Below, piece by piece: positions 11,235-21,134 of a stretch of DNA of 64,000 nucleotides; the stretch's first letter is position 1; every line of letters begins with the position of its first letter. The stretch comes from Pseudo-nitzschia pungens. Taxonomy: Eukaryota; Bacillariophyta; Bacillariophyceae; Bacillariales; Bacillariaceae. A model generated the notes under the pieces. That model did no database searches, was not told where the DNA came from, and worked only from the letters and a program-made list of their open reading frames with translations. The position numbers and the translations under genes were made by a program. Location of the stretch: assembly GCA_037355855.1 (NCBI GenBank), contig CM074758.1, forward strand, positions 2,391,001 through 2,455,000. Direction: 5' to 3'.

Positions 11235-13043
11235 CTACAATAATTTATTGAAGGTCGCTAAGACTTCCGTTGAAATATATCTCTCCGCGACTCGCTGAAA
11301 CTCTTCTTTCGTTTGTTCTGTGAGATGCTTAGTGATGTCCGGGACAACCTTTTCTTGTTTGCATTCTTTTGAGACGGGGCGGCAGACAACAATTCCCTGA
11401 CAACAGCACTTTGTGCCGACCTTGTGCCTTTCTGGTTCGCGGAGGACGAGGATACTTGTTGCTTTCATCATTCGGGATGCTTGACTCGAATATTGTCCGC
11501 GGTTGATATTGACGGTGGAATTGTTTTGTTTGGCTGCAAGAGAATTTTGGTTCGTCAACTTTCTCCGCGTCGGACCGCTATCCCTCCTTTGGATTGTCGC
11601 TGTCGCTGTTTTTGGTGCTGTTGTCGTCGGCGACGACGACGAGGATGGCATCGTCTGCGGAAGACCGTTGATTTTTCGATCCATTTCCCGAAGCGCCTTG
11701 TTTCTATCCTTCGAAGCAGATCTGCTGTTGCCGTTGTAGCTGTTGGGAGCGCGACCCCGATCCAGTTTTTGGAGTCGTTGCTTCAGGAGCCTATTTTCCT
11801 CCACCACTTTGGGATGATCGTCCAGAATCTGTTTGACTTCCGACATGGACTTGGCACGCACGCGTTCCAATTCTTTTTCGTAGCGGGACCGGCAGTCTCT
11901 GAGTTGTGCTTCCATTTTGGATGTTTCCTGTTTCGCAATTTTGTAGTCGCTCAAGAGGTCGTCTCGTTCTCTCTGGATCCGAAGATGTATCAACTGGCTT
12001 TCGTTCAATTCCAGGATTGTCGCTTCCCGTTCGCGTTCCAGGTAATCCCGTTGCGCCCTGATCGTCTTCAACTCGTCTTCCAAGCACCGGACGCGGTCGG
12101 ATATTTTTCGTTTTTCGGCATATTGTTCCTTGTACTGGGCATTCTTTTGCAGGCATTGCCGCTTGAATTTCTTGGCGAGTCGGGTCAATTTCTGTATTTG
12201 TTCATCATCCTCCGGATGGTTCGTCGTTGGTGGAGAAGGCCGTTTCCCGCTGCGACAAGAAGCAGAACGAGATTGTTTGCGATGCGCAGTGTGCTGTCCA
12301 CGGTGCACTTGGCATTCTTCCGTGACGCTGTGTGATCCTTCACCGTGAGGACTGACCGGCGCAGATTCTGTGAGATCTACGATACTGTCATCGGCCGCTT
12401 TTGTCGCTCTTTGTGCAACGCTCTCATCAGGTTTGTCGCCATCGTTGTCCAAAGGCGTTGTCGTTTCGGCGCCATCCTCATCCTCGCTGCCAATGTCATC
12501 ATCTTCAATGGAGGACAGACTGATATCGTCCCCTCCCGCAAGACCACAATGTGCTCCACCCAACGCAGCTACATCCAGATACAGCCGAACGAAATTCTGT
12601 GTTTGGACACTGATCGTGCGAATGTCACAGCAGCCAGGAACGAGGCGAATGAACGATGTGAGTGAGTACGGACTTGAATCCCGAATCGCATCGCATCGCA
12701 TTGCATCGCATCGCACACACCAAACACGAGCGGAATCGTCGCGCTTCCAAATAAATACTAATAATAAGCGAGAAGCAAAACGTCGAACGAAAACGAATCC
12801 GACTCACTTGCACGTTGGGCATTTCACGGAACCGTACACCCGCGAGGCCTGCCACATACTAAAACATTCATAGTGGAAGAGATGCCCGCAAGGAACGGCC
12901 GCCCCAATATAGTGTGGATTCTTTCCACCCCCGCTGCTCCCGGTGGCATCATTATCATTATTGCCATCCGACGATGACGATGGATCCCGATAGATGGATT
13001 CGAGGCAGATCGGGCAATTCTGAGCATCCTCCTCCGAGTCCAT
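11235..13043 (-). CDS. RING-finger coiled-coil protein with SUMO-interacting motif (E3 ubiquitin ligase candidate)
   Basis: Exons 13043-12808 and 12609-11235 (intron 198 bp) give about 536 aa. The N-terminal RING (residues 11-77) shows CPICLE, then CGHLFHYEC and CPTC, a C3HC4 pattern. The splice joins CPTC to NVQTQNFVRLYLDV, like the residues after the RING in TRAIP-type ligases. An acidic region then holds SIVDLTES, a classic hydrophobic SUMO-interacting core. A long coiled coil follows (about residues 180-330), then a Ser/Thr-rich basic tail and a Cys cluster. The start ATG 13043 is chosen because the frame upstream is a GCACGA repeat opening only with GTG. RING plus SIM suggests a SUMO-targeted or TRAIP-like nuclear ligase; this is inference. 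Confidence 0.75.
12683..12714. repeat. (CATCG)n tandem repeat inside an intron
   Basis: About six imperfect 5-bp units within the single intron of the RING gene. Confidence 0.85.
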
Positions 13044-14470
13044 TGGTTTGGAATCGAAGCACGAGTGCGAGCACGAGCACGAGCACGAGCAGCACGTCGG
13101 CTCGCACACGCGGACTCAATCTTCGGGGAACGGCACAGCACGGATACGTTTGCGTTGTACCGTACCTCCGATGCTACGAGCGATCCTGGATGGCGTGGGA
13201 TCCTCGGTTTGATTGCGACCGACTCCCGACTTCGAATCAAAGAACAATCACCCGCATCAACGATCGGTTGATTGATAGATAGATAGATTGATTGATTAGT
13301 GTAGGCAGCGCGTTTCACCGTGCCATTGGAATTCTGTTGGAGGAGTCGAGCACATAATTGATACAGTAATCCGTGTCTGAAGGAAAGGTCGGAACTCGGA
13401 ACAAACAGTATCTCGTAATCTTACCGTTTGCCGCGGTGTCTCGTACCGTTTGCCACATGTCCGATATGTAACGTACGTGGGATAAGTAGTGGAAAAAATA
13501 ATTCTTTCCCATTGCAGTTCGCGCCAAAATTTAAATACAATATTTTTCTTAACCGAGTAAACGTACACGCACGGTACGGTAAGATTACGTACCAACGTAA
13601 AAATTACTGAATGTAGGGTGCCTCATTTCTCATTAGAGTTCCACCCAACTCCATAGAGAGTACGGTAGTAGTATTTCCGGCAGGTCAAGCAATCAAGATC
13701 GTATGTGTTGATATAGTTACCAGACGCCTGCCTTCGATGTTTGACTGTGGGTTCTTGCTAGAAGTTCGCAATTTGTCCATCGGTTGATATGCAACATTTG
13801 GAAACTTTTCCAAGAAGTCTATGTTGTGCGCTGCTGAATTTGTGGTTTCTAGTACTACTACTACTACTAGTAGTAGTAGTAGTACCGGCGGTAGTAGGAT
13901 TCCCTCTTGTCCTTGCCACCAGCGCTGTATTGTTTGTTGTTTGGTACTCTCGAGGGCTGCGGAGGGCCACTTCCGCGATTATGAAGTGTTTGTTTTATCT
14001 ACTTGCAATGGTTGGCCTCCCTGACCTATGGATAGCAATCGAACTCAAAGTGTTGACCTAGTACAACGGTCAAAACGAAACAGAGGTCACATTTTGGACG
14101 TCGCATTTGATGCAACGGATCAACTTGCAATTTGGTCAAAGGACCAACTTGCCTTTTTTTTCGATGTCTAACGCAACGCTTGCCTTCGTCGGAAAATTAA
14201 AGTAAAATAGTCTTATATGTTGTTGTTGGTTGCAGCCATCATGATGCAAGTCACCTCAAGCAATTGAGTTCAGGAATATTTGCTATTGTTTGATGTACGG
14301 TATAAATGGTTTAGCACACGCACTGCTTGTTGTTTTCAAACACAGTTATGGATTGGGTGGGTTAGTCGGAGGCACCCGTTCTTGGCTGTTTGTTGTGGGT
14401 CTATTTTAAAAAGCGAAAATACGTATACTATGTTGTAAGTATGAACTACACGAGTTTACCGAACGTTGTG
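13044..14470. other. intergenic with short repeats, no gene seen
   Basis: It contains a GCACGA repeat at 13059-13095 just 5' of the RING start, a GATT/GATA run at 13267-13298, and a perfect palindrome at 13852-13885. Open frames here are low-complexity translations of those repeats. Confidence 0.55.
13852..13885. repeat. 34-bp perfect palindrome of TAC/GTA triplets
   Basis: ACT triplets run into AGT triplets around a central CTAG, giving two 17-bp self-complementary arms. Such DNA can extrude as a hairpin. It lies in a gene-free region and nothing nearby suggests a terminator function. Confidence 0.9.
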
Positions 14471-15229
14471 CTACAGTATCTGTTTTAAGGCGTCGCTATC
14501 GAGATCCATCAAATAAGGGACCGATTCAATCCCTCTCTTCGGTACTCGGTTTGTTTTCTTTATGAAGAATATGAAAGGGTCCAAATTGTCGTACTTATCC
14601 AAAACTTCAACTACAGCCTGCAAATGCATTAGGTAGTCGAGTTCACTCTCATGCCGACACTTGCTCGAACCAAAGGCAACGGGCAGTACGGTGCAGTAGA
14701 CAGAACTCCCACCATATCCTCGTTGGAAGTCAACATCCAATGGAACGCCCCATTTCTCAACGATCAAGTCTCTCAGTTTGTATCCGTCGAAATCGATTTC
14801 TTCCTTTTCTGCTTTAACCTTCGAAGCAACAGCCGATCGGAACGACTCGAGCGACAGCGAATCTTCCGTGCCTATCGATGCAGATGTTGATTCCCTGTCG
14901 TCTTCACCAGAACTCCCCGACTCGTATTTCTGTTGGGCTCGTCGAAAGGAATCCATCGATACGTCATCGGCATTGTTATCGCTGCGATTTTCTTTCAGCG
15001 CCGCCGCTCTCTCTCTCCGTTCTTTCAACATTTTGCGTTCGGAGGGCCCGTACGTGCTGAACTCGATCACTTCCTCCCACAGGTCACCCAGCCAATTCTG
15101 ACACGTCGTGATCGACGGCGTTCGAAAGCGTGGGAGCAAGTGACATCTTGATGAGAACCCCGACACGAGTCCCGTCGAAAGGATGTTCCCGATGATGAAA
15201 CGCAGAATCAAGGACCGAATCAGGCTCAT
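14471..15229 (-). CDS. plastid-targeted DUF3067-family protein
   Basis: A single exon of 252 aa. The first ~26 residues are hydrophobic and end in LVSGFSS, resembling the diatom ASAFAP-type signal/transit junction with Phe at +1, so plastid import is inferred. After a charged disordered stretch, residues 145-240 contain LRDLIVEKWGVPLDVDF, HESELDYLMHLQAVVE and KYDNLDPFIFFI. These are the hallmark of DUF3067, a small family shared by cyanobacteria and plastid-bearing eukaryotes. Its biochemical role is not known to me. Confidence 0.75.
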   Translation of the reverse strand: MSLIRSLILRFIIGNILSTGLVSGFSSRCHLLPRFRTPSITTCQNWLGDLWEEVIEFSTYGPSERKMLKERRERAAALKENRSDNNADDVSMDSFRRAQQKYESGSSGEDDRESTSASIGTEDSLSLESFRSAVASKVKAEKEEIDFDGYKLRDLIVEKWGVPLDVDFQRGYGGSSVYCTVLPVAFGSSKCRHESELDYLMHLQAVVEVLDKYDNLDPFIFFIKKTNRVPKRGIESVPYLMDLDSDALKQIL

Positions 15230-15804
15230 GTTTGGTCTAAAATCTGAATATTCAGTCTCATTGCCGATACTGTATGTTGCCGATCACAACATCAATTTCG
15301 TGTTTGTACCGGTAATTACGTCACAGAAGATCTGGTGTCTTGTGTGTTTCTGAAGCTCTCTCAAAATTTCGATCAAATTCCAAACGCAGAGCGTTTCTGT
15401 TCCCGCCGAAGCATGACGACAGTTGCAATCTTGGTGTAACAGAGTGCACGTAGTAAACTACCTATCGTAGGTATCTATAGGTACGTACACGTAGTACTAA
15501 CCATCTGCATTATGGTGTCAACCGTGACGCGCAAAGCATAACACTACAGATAGACCTCCAAAGAGTTGAGATGATTTGCGATACTCCTAGTTTATTACTG
15601 TATGATTAGTTTGCTCCTCCATTCACCATTGATATTTACAGCACTCAAAAGGTCGGTCCAAGCAACCTCCACAAATCAGAAGTACAAGTTCCCGTCTTGA
15701 GGGATTCTGGAAAGAGAAGAACAACTCAGGGGTGCTGCTGTTCGCACTGCGATATCGATCGCATTTTTGTGTGTGTGACTCGCAAGCCCTACTTTTCTGG
15801 GTTG
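15230..15804. other. intergenic, no gene seen
   Basis: It has one TACCGGTAATTACGTC word near 15307 and a patch of GTAC-rich sequence near 15470-15500. Nothing else stands out. Confidence 0.5.
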
Positions 15805-17685
15805 TTATTCAACTGGAGTGGCATACCAATTCAACCATTCATAATCCTGAAGAGCGCGATGAGCTCGATCACACCAGGTGGAAATAGTTCCCAAATCCAT
15901 CCAGTCGTGTTGTTGCCCGGAACATTTTTGTCGAAGTTCTTCCAGAAGAAGATCTGGAATGGATTTCCAGCCAGACAAATCTTTCGGAGTACCGCTTCGC
16001 GCGTTTTCGGTCAGTATCTCCACCGCTTTGATATTGCTGTCACAAATCTCGACCATAATCTCCGAGACGGATTCATTTTGGGCGTTGTCAATCCATGATC
16101 GCAAGTTCAACTCAGGAACTCCTAACTTACTGACAATAATTCCAAACTTTTCGTCTGACACATTTGCGAGTTCTCTCCAATTATGAATTCTATGCTCTTT
16201 CATAAGTTGCGAAATCCACTTCGAGATATTCACCCTCGTGTTTGAGCCGCTAGTTGGTACCGACGTTTCTATGCATTCCCGAAGCTCATCCCTGTCAGGT
16301 TCTGATGGAGTCGATAATACCCAAGCTGCATCATTTGCTCCGTCGCCCGCTCCACTATTTTGCTGCTGCAGCCTTCGAAGCCTAGCTTCTGCCGCCTGTG
16401 CCTGTCTTGCTTTGCGTTCCTCCGCATGAAAGTCTTGAAGATGTTCCATTGCGTGCTCCACAGCTGCCACCACATTGGAAGCTCGTTCCAAGTCTACATC
16501 GTCTTCTTCCATAGCTTGTCGCTTGTTTTCCAATGCCTTTTCGGATAGTTGCTCCGCCCGGCGGCGCAAAAAGCTCCAATCCAAAGCTGGCAAAAGTTGA
16601 CGATACATATCGGGGATACTACTTAGATCAGGAAAACATTTGACGCACGACCAAAGAACTCGTGGCGACAAACGAGACAAATTTTCAGGTCGGAGAGCTT
16701 CCTTGTTCGAAGCATGAATACCTTCCAAAACCGCCTGCAAGACATCTTGAGGAATACAATCTACCGTTTCGTCCACTTTTGTTTTATCCACACTTCCCTT
16801 ATAAGTCACCCTTAAAAGGTCGCCTCCTCCACCACTACCGTTGCCGTCGCCCGTGAGATCGGTCATCTGGTAGGAACGAGCCTGAATGGCTGCCAAGCGA
16901 GAAAATGAGCGGGTTGTTTCATAGCTTGTTAGAACAGCATTCTTCATACCTTTTCTAAGTATAATCCCCATTTGACCTCTATCGTGTAGCGCACCCATCA
17001 AAGCCGTGGACATGTCGGTAGATTCTCCACTGCCGCCGATGTCTCCTCGACGTCGACGCATGGCTGCCTGACGACCAGTCCGGCTTGGATTGGCGACCGT
17101 AGCTCCATCGGCTAAACGACGACCGGTCCCGGCAGAAGCCGACAATCGCACAGATTTCAATTGATTCGATCGTTGCTGCGGGTTGTTGCCAGAGGAACCT
17201 GCGCCCGTCCTCGCAGCGGAACTCTTTGTGCTGCGCGCTCGTTTTTTCCCGCTTGGTGAGGTGTTATTGAGATACTCCTCTTGCGCCTTGATCATCGCAG
17301 GCATCGATTCTGTTGCTGCTTTAGATGCCGCACGTTTCGATCTGCGATTGCCACTACTGCTGCTGGTATTATTTTGATCATTGGTTACGGATTCAGTCCC
17401 ACTGCGGATTTTTTTCTCGTCTCCTTTGTTATTCTTCGAGCTTTTCTTCTTGCTGGAAGAAAGTTCGACTTGAACGCGTTCCTGATTCGAGACATAGTTT
17501 GAAATTGGAGTAGAATCGTTTGATGGAATGGGTCTTGGTGGAAAGCCGCCCTTGAGACTTTCGACGGGGACACCAAATTCTTCGGAAGCTGTTTCATATA
17601 ACTCCTTCGTAGATGCCGTAGAAGCAAGCGTAATCACCTTTCTTCCTTGCCTGGATTGAAGACAAATGCTTACTCTTGACGCCAT
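15805..17685 (-). CDS. protein with N-terminal ubiquitin-like domain, long disordered middle
   Basis: A single exon of 626 aa. Residues 1-75 resemble the ubiquitin-like/UBX-like fold at the start of OTU1/YOD1 proteins: the KGGFPPRPI loop, then ERVQVEL. No OTU catalytic Cys/His region follows. Residues 80-230 are Ser/Lys/Arg-rich and likely disordered. The second half is helical and acidic (DCIPQDVLQAVLEGIHASN, SRLSPRVLWSCVKCFPDL), followed by a coiled coil around 395-445 and a Trp-rich end. A role in ubiquitin or Cdc48 pathways is possible but unproven. Confidence 0.65.
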   Translation of the reverse strand: MASRVSICLQSRQGRKVITLASTASTKELYETASEEFGVPVESLKGGFPPRPIPSNDSTPISNYVSNQERVQVELSSSKKKSSKNNKGDEKKIRSGTESVTNDQNNTSSSSGNRRSKRAASKAATESMPAMIKAQEEYLNNTSPSGKKRARSTKSSAARTGAGSSGNNPQQRSNQLKSVRLSASAGTGRRLADGATVANPSRTGRQAAMRRRRGDIGGSGESTDMSTALMGALHDRGQMGIILRKGMKNAVLTSYETTRSFSRLAAIQARSYQMTDLTGDGNGSGGGGDLLRVTYKGSVDKTKVDETVDCIPQDVLQAVLEGIHASNKEALRPENLSRLSPRVLWSCVKCFPDLSSIPDMYRQLLPALDWSFLRRRAEQLSEKALENKRQAMEEDDVDLERASNVVAAVEHAMEHLQDFHAEERKARQAQAAEARLRRLQQQNSGAGDGANDAAWVLSTPSEPDRDELRECIETSVPTSGSNTRVNISKWISQLMKEHRIHNWRELANVSDEKFGIIVSKLGVPELNLRSWIDNAQNESVSEIMVEICDSNIKAVEILTENARSGTPKDLSGWKSIPDLLLEELRQKCSGQQHDWMDLGTISTWCDRAHRALQDYEWLNWYATPVE

Positions 17686-18173
17686 TTGATTGAGTCACTG
17701 CTTTGCCAGCTTTTCTTGGTTTGAGAGTATATCTAGACCGAAGAGCTGTAGCAACTTCTGACGTGAAAGAATACGAAGTGAGAGCGATCGTTTGGATCAT
17801 GGATGATGGGCCATGTTGTTCACTTCTCATTTCTCATTCGGTGCGCTCCTCAAACAGGACAAAATCATCATCTCGAGAAGTTTGAATTTTAGGAAGTCTT
17901 GATTTGAAAGAGAGAAAAAAAATAGTATACGTATCGTAAACCTTACCGGTACCGGTACAGTTTCTGCCCTACAGGAAAATGCAGTGGGGGGTGCTATGAT
18001 TATTTTTTGACACATTCATCCAATATTTTTCAAAATTTGTTGGTGTCAACAGAAAAATGTTATCCTGTACTCTACTTGTTGATTCCTAATATTATCAAAG
18101 GACTTCCATCGTAGCATAGCATAGTTATGCGATTGATTGCATCTTGCTTTGCACCTCGATGCAATGGCGATGA
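17686..18173. other. intergenic, no gene seen
   Basis: This holds the upstream region of the UBL gene and the 3' end region of nothing else recognisable. A TACCGGTACCGGTAC double palindrome lies near 17946. Confidence 0.5.
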
Positions 18174-20030
18174 TTACTTTTTGTGAAAAAAGAAGTCTGA
18201 AATTTTCCTCTTTTTCACACCAGAAGAAGGATGCGACTGCGCCTTTGGTTGGTTGAGATCGTCACCGTGGCTTCTGGTAGGCTTTGTTTCTGATGATAAA
18301 ATATGATCCATGGCATCTTGAAGATTACCATTGCACTTCTCGATAACGGTCTTTGCCCGCTGCCTGTCAAAACCCATGCTTGTGATCAAATTGATTTCAT
18401 CGTTGTAGGAAGGCTGATTGAGATCCAGTGGATCATGCAAGCAACTCGAGTACTTTGAACTCTGTGGTTGAACAACACCCACTACTTCGATTTCATCGCA
18501 ATCGTCTTCTTGCACTTCGATGTTCTTCAGTGCCTTGGGTTGCGTTTTAACTTCGCCAAGAAAACGAGCCTTTATCTCAGCGGGCGGTGCCCCCGACGCC
18601 AGTTTTTCATCTGCATTAGACCCTGAAATCTTATTTGTCGATACAGAACCAATCGCAGCAGAAGATTTGCAGTTTTGCTCGTTGGTAATGTTCGTGGTGA
18701 TTGGTGCAGCCACACTCTTTTTTGTCATGCAGCGAAAAAATGCCTGCTTAGCTCGCGTGGAGTCCAACAAATTGCGAAAGCGGCCTTCGATCTTGCGTTT
18801 GTCGTTTTCATCCGAGTAGACGGTAGGAATGATCTTGCGAGGTTTCAAATATTGTACAAACGAGACTAATTCGGGATAGGTGGAGTGCTCCGAGTAACTA
18901 ACTAGTCGCACTTCCACATGCAATATTTTCGATGAGGAAAGCATAACTTTCTTCGTGCTGATGGCGTTTTTCTTGTTCCAATTACTTGAATTAGCCCAAC
19001 CCGTGGGAATGAAAGCTACCACCCTGTCATAGTCCGTACGCAAATTGGTCGAGCTCGTCGATTCTTCTTCACTCTTATCGTTACACGTACTTTTGGACTC
19101 CAAGAATGGAATGTTTTCCACGTACTTTGCAATCTTTTGAAATTCCGGCTGAAAATATGGAAACATTTCTCCTGCCAAACCCATTGGAATAACGTGGAGA
19201 TCGCTTGACGACGGATCGCGAGTGCATCTTTCCAAGATCTTTGTATGTTGCTCGTGTACAAACGACGAATTTTCTTGAATACATTGCAGCATCCTCCATT
19301 TCTTCTCACTAACATATATTTGTTGTTTACTTCTTTTTGAAGCTTCGTAAAGGACTTTTTCTTTCCCGATCGAATAGCATGAAAGTAGCACCAAGGATTT
19401 CTCAGAATTCCTTTCTGACAGCAACTCTTGTGCCTGGTGTGCAATTGAATCGACGGCCTCTTCTTGAGTGATGAAATCGTGCTTTGGGTGGCAGTAAGTC
19501 GTGTCCAGATAGATTAAATCAAGCTTTCGTTCCTTGATGGATTTGGTCAACAAAGGATACGATTGGAATTTTGTGCTACAGTAGCGCATGTCTCCGGTGT
19601 GAAGGTGCGTCGTCTTACCGTCTGGCAACTCAATCAAAACGATGCAAGCACCAGGGCAGTGATTTGCGTCGTAAAAAGTTATATTCGCGTACTCTTGAGG
19701 CTCATCATGCATGTCGTTTTGGTCCGATGGCTGGTTTCGAATAATTGGGTGTCGAAAGGTGGTACCATATTCATGTTCTACCACAAACTTTCCAGGAACA
19801 TCGTGCACGTTGACGAGTAATCTGGCAGTGACGGGAGTGCAATGAATTTTCGCCGGCCCTCTATATTTGCCCTCTCTTGGCAACTGCTGATAATGGTCAC
19901 CGTGATAGTGCGACAAGACAAACGTTGCATTTGGATTTCTGGTGTGATCGCGAAGAAAATGGCCTCGGAATGCATCCACAAAGAGTCCTGGGCAATCTGA
20001 CACTTGATGACAGCAATCGGCCGAATTCAT
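18174..20030 (-). CDS. SNM1/PSO2-type DNA cross-link repair nuclease with C-terminal UBA domain
   Basis: A single exon of 618 aa. The metallo-beta-lactamase core has LSHYHGDHYQ (HxHxDH), then DANHCPGA and HTGDMRY. The beta-CASP region reads LDTTYCHP, SCYSIGKEKV and SYSEHSTYPEL, with the C-terminal His at SEHS. This is the SNM1/DCLRE1 family, 5'-3' exonucleases acting on cross-links, telomeres or breaks. After a linker with an EIEVVGVV SUMO-motif-like core, residues 545-585 form a UBA domain (LITSMGFDRQRAKTVIEKC). The protein ends in KRKISDFF, which fits the loose PCNA-binding pattern K/Q..I..FF. Nuclear repair at stalled forks is inferred. Human SNM1A uses a UBZ finger instead, so UBA is a different ubiquitin reader. 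Confidence 0.85.
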   Translation of the reverse strand: MNSADCCHQVSDCPGLFVDAFRGHFLRDHTRNPNATFVLSHYHGDHYQQLPREGKYRGPAKIHCTPVTARLLVNVHDVPGKFVVEHEYGTTFRHPIIRNQPSDQNDMHDEPQEYANITFYDANHCPGACIVLIELPDGKTTHLHTGDMRYCSTKFQSYPLLTKSIKERKLDLIYLDTTYCHPKHDFITQEEAVDSIAHQAQELLSERNSEKSLVLLSCYSIGKEKVLYEASKRSKQQIYVSEKKWRMLQCIQENSSFVHEQHTKILERCTRDPSSSDLHVIPMGLAGEMFPYFQPEFQKIAKYVENIPFLESKSTCNDKSEEESTSSTNLRTDYDRVVAFIPTGWANSSNWNKKNAISTKKVMLSSSKILHVEVRLVSYSEHSTYPELVSFVQYLKPRKIIPTVYSDENDKRKIEGRFRNLLDSTRAKQAFFRCMTKKSVAAPITTNITNEQNCKSSAAIGSVSTNKISGSNADEKLASGAPPAEIKARFLGEVKTQPKALKNIEVQEDDCDEIEVVGVVQPQSSKYSSCLHDPLDLNQPSYNDEINLITSMGFDRQRAKTVIEKCNGNLQDAMDHILSSETKPTRSHGDDLNQPKAQSHPSSGVKKRKISDFFFHKK

Positions 20031-21134
20031 TGTGTGTCACGACAACAATTCATCGATGGTCTCCAGTGGAGAGGTATCGACTTCGGATTGATGCGTGCGT
20101 AAGTGATGCTCCTTGATCTTTTCCCCAAAAAATCTGCCTGATCTACGAAAGCACGGTCCACATTTCCCGTACATCACTAGTTTTTGAGAAAAGATGTCGA
20201 CAGCTGATCAAATGCGTTTTCAAATTATCAGCAGCGATTTCTCATATCCCATCGTCGTGTAGTCCGATACTGTCATCAAGAATGCGAGGATGCTCGATTG
20301 GTTCTGGTACGTATCATTGTCGGTTGTCGGTTCGTATGAAAGTTTGGATTTCATTTTCGATGAATCATCAACTCGACGCGCCCCCTAACTTGCGCCTTCC
20401 CTTCCCCCACGTAAATACCGTAGTGCTTCCACATCTTATCGAATGCACGACTGGTTGCGAATTCAGTTTCTCGCCACAAATTCATGACAGAAAAAAAAAT
20501 GATCACAATTCGTTCATATTCTTCTTGCTGAACAAAGGAAACACACGAATATGGCAGTGTGGAATACAGAACAGTAACCTTACACAACGCTCGCGACAGA
20601 ATTGAGCCATCTGCATAGCTTTGCTCCCTAGTATGGCTTACGTTGGTCGCACAACAATGGAAAAACTGGAAAAACTGTTGTCTATATTTTGTCTTTTGTA
20701 CCCATCATATATATCTTTGTTGGCACTTTTGATTTTTGAATTACCTCATCAGTGCTCATTAAAACAAGTAGAGATAGTGGTGCCATGGAGATAGATTTTT
20801 CAACTTCATCTCCTAGGTAGGCATAGCACATGCACACTAATCTGCACACTTTTCTCATTGCCATTTAGTGCAATTTATCTGGATTCTTCCTATCGTGCTA
20901 TGTTTTGGATTAGGAGCATCATACATGTGACTTGGATTTCTGCAGAGGCTACAGTTGTAGACTCAAGTGGGACGAAACTAGTAATCAATAGCTATGGCAC
21001 TTCATGCCAACGAATAAAACAAGAACATCTCATAGAGACGAAAATTTAATCTAAATGGAATGATGTTTCAGACCTAGACAGATACTTGGATCAAATGGCT
21101 TGGAATGAATACCTTTGTCAATAGGTTTACATCA
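20031..21134. other. intergenic, no supported gene
   Basis: About 1.1 kb between two minus-strand genes. The longest open frame (20282-20605, plus) has no signal, domain or codon support. I see no RNA gene. Confidence 0.5.

Noticed and set aside
13789..14061. Hydrophobic small protein rich in Leu and Val
   Set aside because: The hydrophobic run comes from the ACT/AGT palindromic repeat.
20282..20605. 107-codon plus-strand frame
   Set aside because: No domain or signal, and another frame is open on the opposite strand.
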